This document shows, piece after piece, positions 8,615-15,032 of a DNA stretch of 16,340 nt. Source of the DNA: an uncultured Rhodospirillaceae bacterium. Its GTDB lineage: Bacteria > Pseudomonadota > Alphaproteobacteria > MPNO01. A program made the translations under genes and the position numbers. The number at the start of each line of letters is the position of its first letter. Position 1 is the stretch's first letter. Under the pieces are notes generated by a model. It saw only the letters and a list, made by a program, of their open reading frames with translations, made no database searches and was not told where the DNA came from. The stretch spans positions 1 to 16,340 of the forward strand of contig CALGIA010000300.1 in the NCBI GenBank assembly GCA_937916005.1, read 5' to 3'.

Positions 8615-9577
8615 TCAGCCTGGAATCCCGGTGATGGGCGTTGTCACCGTTCCATCCGATATGAAGCGCGCCACGTTGCCGGCCACAAAGGCGGCCAGAC
8701 GTTCGCGCCCGCGCGCGCCGCTCGCGCCGGCCACGTGGGGCGAGATGATCAGATTGGGCGCATCCCACAAGGGGTCGTCCGACGGCGGCGGTTCCGGTTC
8801 GGTTACGTCGAGGGCGGCCCCGGCAAGATGGCCACTTTCGAGCGCCGCAATCAGGGCAGGGGAATTGATGAGCCCGCCGCGCGCCACATTGACCAGTATC
8901 GCGCCCGGCTTGCAGGCGGCAAAGGCGTCGCGCCCCATCAGGCCCGTGGTCTCCGGTGACAGGGGCACCGCCAGCAGCACGGCATCGGCCTCGCCCAGCG
9001 TTTCGTATAGCGACGATGCGGGCCGGATCTCGTCGGCGGCCGGATCAGGGCGCGCGCCGCGCGACAGGCCGATCACCCGGACCCCGAACGGGCGCGCCCG
9101 CTGCGCTACGGCGCGGCCGATACTGCCGAACCCGACGATGGCCAGGGTCATCCCGTCGAGACTTCCCATGCGCGCCGAAAAATCACGGTTCCACCCATGC
9201 TCCAAATGGTTGGCCAGTACGCCGGGCAGGCCCTTGACCATGGCCAGCAACAGCGCCATGACATGTTCGGCGACGGCCGGCGACCACGCATCGCCCGCAT
9301 TGCTGACCGCCACATTTTGCGGGACGCCGTGGCGCACCAGTTCCTCATACCCCGCCGTCAGGAGATGGATCCAGCGCAGTCCGGTCGCCCGGTCGCGGAT
9401 TGCCGCCGCCATGTCGGCGTCATAGGCGTTTGCCGGCAGCAGGAGGATTTCAGCCCCGGCAAGGGAGTCCATCACGTCTTCCCGGCTGTTGGCGACGGTA
9501 AGGGCGACGCCCTCCATCTCGCGCAACCGCGCCTCGATTTCCACTTTGCCGTAGGATCCAAAAAGTACAACGCGCAT
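8615..9577 (-). CDS. D-isomer-specific 2-hydroxyacid dehydrogenase
   Basis: 320-residue cytosolic NAD(P)-dependent dehydrogenase interconverting 2-oxo acids and D-2-hydroxy acids. The dinucleotide motif is GFGSIG (149-154). The catalytic triad is R233 (NVARGG), E262 (DVTEPEP) and H281 (SPHVAG). The residues after the second Rossmann strand are S172-R173 where NAD-specific enzymes usually have an acidic residue, suggesting NADP(H) preference. The frame extends to a TTG at 9589, but ATG 9577 is preferred because GGGAA lies about 6 nt upstream and MRVVLFGS is a typical start. It sits 22 bp before the enolase-superfamily gene and 32 bp after the quinone oxidoreductase gene. Glyoxylate/hydroxypyruvate reductases are close relatives; the true substrate is unknown. 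Confidence 0.9.
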   Translation of the reverse strand: MRVVLFGSYGKVEIEARLREMEGVALTVANSREDVMDSLAGAEILLLPANAYDADMAAAIRDRATGLRWIHLLTAGYEELVRHGVPQNVAVSNAGDAWSPAVAEHVMALLLAMVKGLPGVLANHLEHGWNRDFSARMGSLDGMTLAIVGFGSIGRAVAQRARPFGVRVIGLSRGARPDPAADEIRPASSLYETLGEADAVLLAVPLSPETTGLMGRDAFAACKPGAILVNVARGGLINSPALIAALESGHLAGAALDVTEPEPPPSDDPLWDAPNLIISPHVAGASGARGRERLAAFVAGNVARFISDGTVTTPITGIPG

Positions 9578-9609
9578 GTGTGTTCCCAATTATTCGGCTG
9601 TTTCGCCGG

Positions 9610-10605
9610 TTATCCGATTTCCAGGACCACATTGCCCATATGGGCCGCGCGTTCGACCATCTCGTGGGAAGCGACGATGTTGTCGAGGGAAAAGCGTTCG
9701 GCGATTGTTGTCTTGAGTGCGCCGTCACTCAGCATTGCGTTGAGTTCGGCGGCCCCAGCCAGGCGGTCCGCGTCGCTGATTTCATAGACAAGAAACCATT
9801 GCAGCGTGGCTTGGCGGGGAATGAATTGTCCTCCCGGTACGTTGGCCATGGGATGGCCGGCGCCGTAGATTACCACCTTGCCGCCGGGCGCGAGGATGCG
9901 GCCATAGTGCGGACCGTTGGCCGCCACATCCACCTCGATGATCCGGTCCGCGCCACGGCCGCCGGTGAGGGATTGCAGGCGGCCGGCAAAATCGTCATCG
10001 CGGTAATTGAGGCATTCGTCCGCCCCCGCTTCGGATGCGTAGGCGGCCTTTTCCGGTGAGGAAATTGTGGCGATCACCCGTGCGCCACGGCGTTTGGCGA
10101 TCTGGATCGCATGGTGGCCGACCGCCCCCGCGCCGCCCTGGACCAGGACCGTAAGACCGGCCACGTCGCCAGCATGTGCGATGGCCTGGCGCGCGGTCAG
10201 GAACGGAATGCCGAAACACGCGGCCTCGGCGAAGCTGACCTTGTCGGCCAGCGGGCCGGGCAGGGGCATGACGTAGTTCCGAGGCAGAACCACATAGTCG
10301 GCGGCGGTCCCGGATGCGCGGAAATATTGCGCGTTCATCACCCAGGCCGGTCGGCCGACCAGGGCTCCGTCGACGCCGTCGCCCACCGAGGAAATAACGC
10401 CCGCGCCGTCGCTATGGGGAATGATGCGGTCAAACCCCATGCCGCCACCGCGTCCATTCAGCCGTGATTTCGAGTCGGACGGGTTGACGCCTGACGCCCG
10501 GACTTTGAGCTGAATTTCGCCCGGTCCCGGTTCAGGTGTTTCCACGTCGCCAACCCGCAGGACATCCGCGGCGGCTCCGAGTTTCGTGTAGTAGGCGGCG
10601 CGCAT
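9610..10605 (-). CDS. Zinc-independent alcohol dehydrogenase-like / NADPH:quinone oxidoreductase
   Basis: 331-residue medium-chain dehydrogenase/reductase of the quinone oxidoreductase (zeta-crystallin) branch. The N-terminal GroES-like domain includes GEIQLKVRASGVNPSD (29-44). The nucleotide-binding motif is GGAGAVG at 157-163 (VLVQGGAGAVG). The cysteine set that binds structural or catalytic zinc is absent. Members reduce quinones or the C=C bond of enones and acrylyl thioesters using NADPH. ATG 10605 is preceded by AAGGGA. The gene lies 30 bp after the flavin monooxygenase gene and 32 bp before the hydroxyacid dehydrogenase, both on the same strand, which suggests one transcript. A role in reducing an unsaturated intermediate is inference. 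Confidence 0.88.
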   Translation of the reverse strand: MRAAYYTKLGAAADVLRVGDVETPEPGPGEIQLKVRASGVNPSDSKSRLNGRGGGMGFDRIIPHSDGAGVISSVGDGVDGALVGRPAWVMNAQYFRASGTAADYVVLPRNYVMPLPGPLADKVSFAEAACFGIPFLTARQAIAHAGDVAGLTVLVQGGAGAVGHHAIQIAKRRGARVIATISSPEKAAYASEAGADECLNYRDDDFAGRLQSLTGGRGADRIIEVDVAANGPHYGRILAPGGKVVIYGAGHPMANVPGGQFIPRQATLQWFLVYEISDADRLAGAAELNAMLSDGALKTTIAERFSLDNIVASHEMVERAAHMGNVVLEIG

Positions 10606-10635
10606 GGGTCATTCCCTTCCTGCTTCGGTTTCGAT

Positions 10636-11769
10636 CTATATGCGTTTTTCGCGCAGGCCCATCCGCTCCAGGCGCGGCAACACTTCGTCGCGGAAGTAAG
10701 GCAGTTCGGCGAGATAATTGACGAAGGAAATACCGATGCCGCGCAACCCGACACCGGCGATGCGGGCGATTTCGGCGGCGACCGCATCGGGATCGCCAAC
10801 GATGGGGATGCCGCCCATGCCATGGGCCTGGTGCTTGCGGCGGCGCGTAAATTCCTCGGAGCCGACGGTCTCGGGGCGGACGTCCTTCATGGCCAGGATA
10901 TTGTCCACGGCGCTCCAGTCGGCGTCGTCGATGATGCAGTGGCGGTGATATTCCTCGGCCTCTTTCGTGGTCGGCCGGCAGGTGACGACGCCGACCGAAT
11001 AGACATCGATTTCACGGCCCTGGGCGATCGCGAGTTTCTTTGCGTGCTGAATGCCGTCGGCGAGCTGGTCAACGGTTTCCGCCCCGGTCGGCGTACAGAA
11101 CAGGGCGTCGCAGTTTTTCACGGCGAAGGCCTGTCCGGTCGGCGATGCGCCCGCGTTCATGATCAACGGGCGCGAGCCGCCATAGGGCTTGGGGTTGGAC
11201 CGCACCGAGGCGAGGTTTATATATTTGCCCTTGAAATCGAATGTATCTTCCCGCTCCCACATCATGCGGATGGCGTCGATCCATTCCTGACCATAATCGT
11301 AGCGATCCTCATGATCGCGTTGATTGACGCCGAACATCTCGAATTCGCCCGTATTCCAGCCGCAGACGATGTTGAGCCCGAACCGTCCCTGACTGATATG
11401 GTCGGCGGTCATGAATTGCTTGGCCGCGATCACCGGCGGCAGAAGCGGTGCGTGTACGGTGGCGAATACGGTGATGCGCCGGGTTGCGGCCAACAGGCCG
11501 GTCGCCCATGTCACCGTCTCGAAAGTCTCGTCCTGATAATTGGTTTCGCCGCCATAGCCCTTCCATCTTCCGATCGGCAGCAGGAAGTCGAGCCCCGCTT
11601 CGTCCGACATCCGGGCCAGTGCGAGATTGTCTTCCCAGTTGCCCGACCAGCGTTCCGCCACCTTGGTGATGGCCCGCCCGGAAGAGCAGTTTGCGCCGAA
11701 CAGGCCCAGTTTGAAGTCGTTGCGATTATACATCGCGCGGCGGTCGCTCATCCCGTTGCCATTCGGCAT
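10636..11769 (-). CDS. LLM-class flavin-dependent monooxygenase, RutA/SfnG-like
   Basis: About 377 residues of a bacterial luciferase-like TIM-barrel enzyme that uses reduced FMN and O2. The segments LPIGRWKGYGGETNYQ (64-79), HAPLLPPVIAAKQ (106-118) and GRFGLNIVCGWNTGEFEMFG (128-147) resemble RutA (pyrimidine ring opening) and SfnG (dimethylsulfone monooxygenase), a group that cleaves C-N or C-S bonds. The C-terminal GIGISFVNYLAELPYF is also typical. The frame extends 7 codons to ATG 11790, but ATG 11769 has GGAGAT 6 nt upstream, whereas 11790 has no Shine-Dalgarno. It is first of four leftward genes and diverges from the dioxygenase gene. No flavin reductase gene lies nearby, so reduced FMN must come from elsewhere. 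The substrate is unknown, and membership of the group is surer than closeness to RutA. Confidence 0.85.
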   Translation of the reverse strand: MPNGNGMSDRRAMYNRNDFKLGLFGANCSSGRAITKVAERWSGNWEDNLALARMSDEAGLDFLLPIGRWKGYGGETNYQDETFETVTWATGLLAATRRITVFATVHAPLLPPVIAAKQFMTADHISQGRFGLNIVCGWNTGEFEMFGVNQRDHEDRYDYGQEWIDAIRMMWEREDTFDFKGKYINLASVRSNPKPYGGSRPLIMNAGASPTGQAFAVKNCDALFCTPTGAETVDQLADGIQHAKKLAIAQGREIDVYSVGVVTCRPTTKEAEEYHRHCIIDDADWSAVDNILAMKDVRPETVGSEEFTRRRKHQAHGMGGIPIVGDPDAVAAEIARIAGVGLRGIGISFVNYLAELPYFRDEVLPRLERMGLREKRI

Positions 11770-11775
11770 TATTCG

Positions 11776-11781
11776 ATCTCC
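11776..11781 (-). promoter_or_regulatory. Ribosome binding site deciding the flavin monooxygenase start
   Basis: On the minus strand GGAGAT lies 6 nt before ATG 11769. The more upstream ATG at 11790 is preceded by an A-rich stretch without a purine Shine-Dalgarno run. Confidence 0.55.
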
Positions 11782-11900
11782 ATTTGTCATTTTGCGAGGC
11801 TTACCCGCTTTTGCGGCGACCCGTTCTCTTCGTCCCGGAAATACTTGAGGCTAGAATTTACGTCCGGTAACCATACGTGTCTATCTCCGCGATGGTACGG

Positions 11901-11913
11901 AGACCAAAGGTCT
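11901..11913. promoter_or_regulatory. Small perfect inverted repeat in the divergent intergenic region
   Basis: AGACC-AAA-GGTCT is a perfect dyad in the 179-bp gap (11770-11948) between the divergent flavin monooxygenase and dioxygenase genes. It sits immediately before a TAATAT (11915-11920) that could be a rightward -10, though no good -35 lies 17 bp upstream. A looser dyad, GTAACCAT near 11867 and ATGGTAC near 11893, is also present. This could be a regulator site, but the arms are short and no regulator gene is in the window. I see no other structure in this gap. Confidence 0.3.
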
Positions 11914-11948
11914 GTAATATTCGGCGAAATCCTGCCAGGATGAACGCC

Positions 11949-12815
11949 ATGGATATGATCCCGCTTCACAAGCTGTTCGGCGCTGAAATTGCCGGCGGCG
12001 TCGATCTTACGGTTCCGCTGACTGACACGCAGGTCGCGGACCTGCGTTCCCTGTTCGATGCCCATGGGGTAACGGTCATCCGTCACGAGACGCCGCTGAC
12101 CGATGAGCAGCATATTGCATTCAGCCGCCGCTTCGGCCCGTTGCAGCGGATGAAGATGCTCAACATGTTCGACAAGTCGGGACCGCGTCTTCGCTACCCC
12201 GAACTGGTCGACGTGGGCAATCTGGATTCCGATGGGCGGATTTTGCCGGACAACGACCGGCGGCGGCAATTCAATCAGGGCAATCTGCTGTGGCACGCCG
12301 ATGTCTCGTTCGATGCGGTGCGCGCGACCTATTCAATGCTGTCTGCCCATGTGGTGCCGCCGGGCGGCGCGGATACGGAATATTGCGATTTGCGTGCCGC
12401 TTACGACGCGCTTCCCGCGAACATGCAGAAATCCATCGATGGTCTCGTCGCCGAGCATTCGATCTGGCATTCACGCGCGCTGGGCGGCCTGACCGAGGTA
12501 TCGGAAGCCGAAAAGGCGACGCGGCCCCCGGCGCAACACGCTCTGGTTCACCTTCATCCCGGATGCGGACGCAAATCCCTCTATCTCGCGTCCCATGCCT
12601 CGCACATTGTTGGCTGGCCGGTCGATGAAGGCCGCGCGCTTCTGGATGAACTCATCGGGTTCGCGACCCAGCAGCGCTTTGTGTACCGCCATCACTGGCG
12701 GGTGGGCGATCTGGTGATCTGGGACAACCAGTCAACCATGCACCGGGGTACGCCGTTCGACGACACCGCCCATGCCCGCGACATGCGCCGGACCACTGTA
12801 CTTGAGGCCGCGTAA
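11949..12815 (+). CDS. Fe(II)/2-oxoglutarate-dependent dioxygenase, TauD/TfdA family
   Basis: 288-residue cytosolic dioxygenase coupling 2-oxoglutarate decarboxylation to substrate hydroxylation, which in this family often releases sulfite, a phenol or an aldehyde. The iron facial triad is H116 and D118 (WHADVSF) with H265 (STMHRGTPF). An arginine around R280-R281 (DMRRTTV) should bind the 2-oxoglutarate carboxylate. The run from WDNQSTMHRGTPFDD to RRTTV is closer to TfdA-type aryloxyalkanoate dioxygenases than to taurine-specific TauD. The frame is open from 11877, but conserved sequence starts near MDMIPLHKLFGAEI. ATG 11949 has AGGA 8 nt upstream, and ATG 11940 is the alternative. It is followed after 20 bp by the DUF1932 dehydrogenase. 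The substrate is not deducible. Confidence 0.9.
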   Translation: MDMIPLHKLFGAEIAGGVDLTVPLTDTQVADLRSLFDAHGVTVIRHETPLTDEQHIAFSRRFGPLQRMKMLNMFDKSGPRLRYPELVDVGNLDSDGRILPDNDRRRQFNQGNLLWHADVSFDAVRATYSMLSAHVVPPGGADTEYCDLRAAYDALPANMQKSIDGLVAEHSIWHSRALGGLTEVSEAEKATRPPAQHALVHLHPGCGRKSLYLASHASHIVGWPVDEGRALLDELIGFATQQRFVYRHHWRVGDLVIWDNQSTMHRGTPFDDTAHARDMRRTTVLEAA

Positions 12816-12835
12816 CCGTCGTTAAGGAGATTTCC

Positions 12836-13726
12836 ATGAGTATAAAAACTGTCGCCATCCTGAGCCCCGGTGAAATGGGCAGCGCCATCGGTGGCGCTTT
12901 TGCCAAACACGGTTTCAAAATCATCACGGTGCTGGGCGGGCGCAGTGAGCCGACCCGGGACCGCGCCCGCGCGGCGGGGTTTCAGGATGGCGGTTCGCTG
13001 GCCGACATTGTCGCCGCCGCCGATATGGTTCTGTCCATCATGCCGCCGGAATTTGCGCTCGCACAGGCTGAGGCGACCGCCGCCGCGATGCGGCAAACGG
13101 GCGCCACGCCACCTTATGCCGACTGCAATGCGGTATCGCCTGAAACCGCGAAAAGGATCGGCCGGATCATCACGGATGCCGGCGCCGATTTCATCGATGG
13201 CGGTATCATCGGAAGTCCACCCGATGGCGTCCAACCGCCCGCGCGCCTGTTTGTCAGCGGGGTTGGGGCCGAGGCCATGGCCGTGTTCGACGGCAAGGGC
13301 ATCATCGTGCGCCAGTGCGGCCCTGAAATCGGACGTGGGTCGGCGGTCAAGATGGCCTATGCCGGGATTACGAAAGGCACCAGCGCGCTGCACGCCGCCA
13401 TGCTGATTGCCGCCGAGCAACTGGGAGTCGCCGATGAACTGCATGAGGAGCTGCAATCCAGCCAGGCGGTCATGTATAAGCGGATGGAGGCCATGACCCC
13501 GGCGCTGCCGGCGGTGTCGGACCGGTATGTGGGCGAGATGCTGGAGATTGCACAGACCATGGCGGCCCATGGCGTACCCCCCGGGTTTCACGAAGGGGCC
13601 GCTGATCTTTACAGGCTGCTCGCCAAATCTCCGTTTGCGTCGGAACGGCGCGACACGGTGGACAAGAACCGCACCCTGCGCGAGACAATTGAAGTCTGCG
13701 CCCGGGTTATCGGAGACAGGAAGTAG
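12836..13726 (+). CDS. NAD(P)-dependent beta-hydroxyacid dehydrogenase-like protein with DUF1932 C-terminal domain
   Basis: 296 residues combining an N-terminal 6-phosphogluconate dehydrogenase-type Rossmann domain with a helical C-terminal domain of the DUF1932 type. The nucleotide loop reads SPGEMG (10-15) instead of the usual G-x-G-x-M-G, keeping only the later glycines. YADCNAVSPETAK (94-106) and DGGIIGSPP (131-139) match the substrate-binding segments of beta-hydroxyacid dehydrogenases. K172 (AVKMAYAG) is in the position of the catalytic lysine, but the Asn usually four residues later is Ala or Gly here. GGAG lies 8 nt before ATG 12836 (AAGGAGATTTCC). It follows the dioxygenase by 20 bp, probably in one transcript, and may oxidise the alcohol the dioxygenase makes (inference). 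Confidence 0.85.
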   Translation: MSIKTVAILSPGEMGSAIGGAFAKHGFKIITVLGGRSEPTRDRARAAGFQDGGSLADIVAAADMVLSIMPPEFALAQAEATAAAMRQTGATPPYADCNAVSPETAKRIGRIITDAGADFIDGGIIGSPPDGVQPPARLFVSGVGAEAMAVFDGKGIIVRQCGPEIGRGSAVKMAYAGITKGTSALHAAMLIAAEQLGVADELHEELQSSQAVMYKRMEAMTPALPAVSDRYVGEMLEIAQTMAAHGVPPGFHEGAADLYRLLAKSPFASERRDTVDKNRTLRETIEVCARVIGDRK

Positions 13727-13731
13727 ACCCG

Positions 13732-14934
13732 TCAGCTTTCATCCGCGCGGTCACCGGCAAGTTCCGCCCGCCGAACCACCGCCCAGCCATATTGTCTGGG
13801 CCACATTTTAAACCCGGGATCACAGCCCAGCGCTTCGGCCGCATGCAGCGGCCAGAACGGGTCGTACATGATCTCGCGGCCCAGGGCGACAAGATCGGCG
13901 CGGCCATCACGCAAGATCGTCTCCGCCTGATGTGGGTCGATGATGACCCCCACGGCCATGGATTTGACGCCCGCTTCGCGGCGGACTCTTTCGGCATAGG
14001 GCACCTGAAACCCCGGCGGCCGGTCGCGGCTGGTCTTGAGCGGACTGCCTGAATCGCTTGCCCGGAAGTGGGGCGCGCCCGCGATGCCGCCGCCCGAGCA
14101 ATCAACCACATCGATTCCACGGGCCGCGAGTTCGCGCGCCAGGATGACTGAATCGTCCAGGCTCCAACCTTCCGGCGGACCATCAACCGCCGAGATCCTG
14201 AAGAACAACGGCAAATCTTCCGGCCAGGCGGCGCGAACGGCATCGGTGATTTCCAGCGCGAACCGCATGCGTCCGGCCAGGTCCCCGCCATAAGCGTCAT
14301 TGCGCCGGTTGGCGATGGGAGACAGAAAACTGTGGATCAGATAGCCATGGGCGCCGTGAATTTCGAGAATCCGGAAACCGGCTTCATGGGCGCGCCTGGC
14401 CGCGGCGGCGAAGGAAGCAACAAGAGTGTGGATCTCATTCTGGTCGAGCGCATGGGGAGTCTGCCAGCCATCGGCGACGGGCGTCGCGGACGGGCCGACC
14501 ACCGGCCATGGCGTTCTGTCCCCCACATCGTCATCGGTCAGCGGGGTCCCGCCTTCCCAGGGGGGGCGCACTGCCGCCTTGCGGCCGGCATGGGCAATTT
14601 GCATCGCGGGGACCGCGCCCATGGCGGAGATAAAGCGGGTGATCGGCTTGAAGGCCTCGGCCTGGGCATCGGTCCAGATGCCCAGGCAGCCGGGCGAAAT
14701 GCGGCCGCGCTCCTCGACGGCGGTCGCCTCGGTAAACACCACGGACGCGCCGCCGCGCGCGAATGCGCTGAGGTGGGAGAAGTGCCAGTCATCGGCCATA
14801 CCGCCAACGGCCGAATACATGCAAAGCGGCGAAACCACGACACGGTTCCTGAGCGTGACGCTCCGCAGCTTGAGTGGCGTGAACAATCGAGGCGTATCTG
14901 ACAATTCGATTGGAATTCCCTGCTTTGATCTCAT
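13732..14934 (-). CDS. NADH:flavin oxidoreductase, Old Yellow Enzyme family (YqjM type)
   Basis: 400-residue FMN enzyme that reduces activated C=C bonds with NAD(P)H. C38 and Y40 in SPLCMYSA correspond to the redox-tuning Cys and the Tyr of YqjM. H193 and H196 (EIHGAHGYL) are the substrate-anion-binding pair, followed by HSFLSPIANRRNDAYGG. QIAHAGRK (112-119) and ALGREIMYDPFWPLHAA near the C-terminus are also family hallmarks. It is longer than YqjM (about 340) because of an insertion near 122-165 and an extended N-terminus. No Shine-Dalgarno is visible before ATG 14934, and MRSKQGIPIELSD is not conserved family sequence, so the start may lie slightly downstream. It converges on the DUF1932 gene with only 5 bp between stops and diverges from putA. 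Confidence 0.92.
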   Translation of the reverse strand: MRSKQGIPIELSDTPRLFTPLKLRSVTLRNRVVVSPLCMYSAVGGMADDWHFSHLSAFARGGASVVFTEATAVEERGRISPGCLGIWTDAQAEAFKPITRFISAMGAVPAMQIAHAGRKAAVRPPWEGGTPLTDDDVGDRTPWPVVGPSATPVADGWQTPHALDQNEIHTLVASFAAAARRAHEAGFRILEIHGAHGYLIHSFLSPIANRRNDAYGGDLAGRMRFALEITDAVRAAWPEDLPLFFRISAVDGPPEGWSLDDSVILARELAARGIDVVDCSGGGIAGAPHFRASDSGSPLKTSRDRPPGFQVPYAERVRREAGVKSMAVGVIIDPHQAETILRDGRADLVALGREIMYDPFWPLHAAEALGCDPGFKMWPRQYGWAVVRRAELAGDRADES

Positions 14935-15001
14935 TCAGTGGCTTATAGCAAGGAGCGTTGATGCGGCCAACTCCCTCGCTATCCGGCGTTTCCTAATCAT
15001 G

Positions 15002-15018
15002 CTACGGTTTTCCCGTAG
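15002..15018 (+). other. Short hairpin just upstream of the putA ribosome binding site
   Basis: CTACGG (15002-15007) and CCGTAG (15013-15018) can pair around a TTTTC loop. The stem ends 2 nt before the GGGAG that would serve putA. It could modulate initiation, but a 6-bp stem is weak evidence. There is no T-run after it, so it is not a terminator. Confidence 0.3.
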
Positions 15019-15020
15019 TT

Positions 15021-15025
15021 GGGAG
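15021..15025 (+). promoter_or_regulatory. Shine-Dalgarno pointing to a CTG start for putA
   Basis: GGGAG lies 7 nt upstream of CTG 15033, at good spacing. ATG 15078 has only GCGGTAAA before it. Confidence 0.45.
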
Positions 15026-15032
15026 AAGTCGT

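Noticed and set aside
11787..12296. Leftward 169-codon ORF between the divergent oxygenase genes
   Set aside because: Most of it is antisense to the dioxygenase; no motif or ribosome binding site supports it.
12692..13591. Leftward 299-codon ORF opposite the DUF1932 gene
   Set aside because: Shadow frame; the + strand gene has a good ribosome binding site and clear family motifs.
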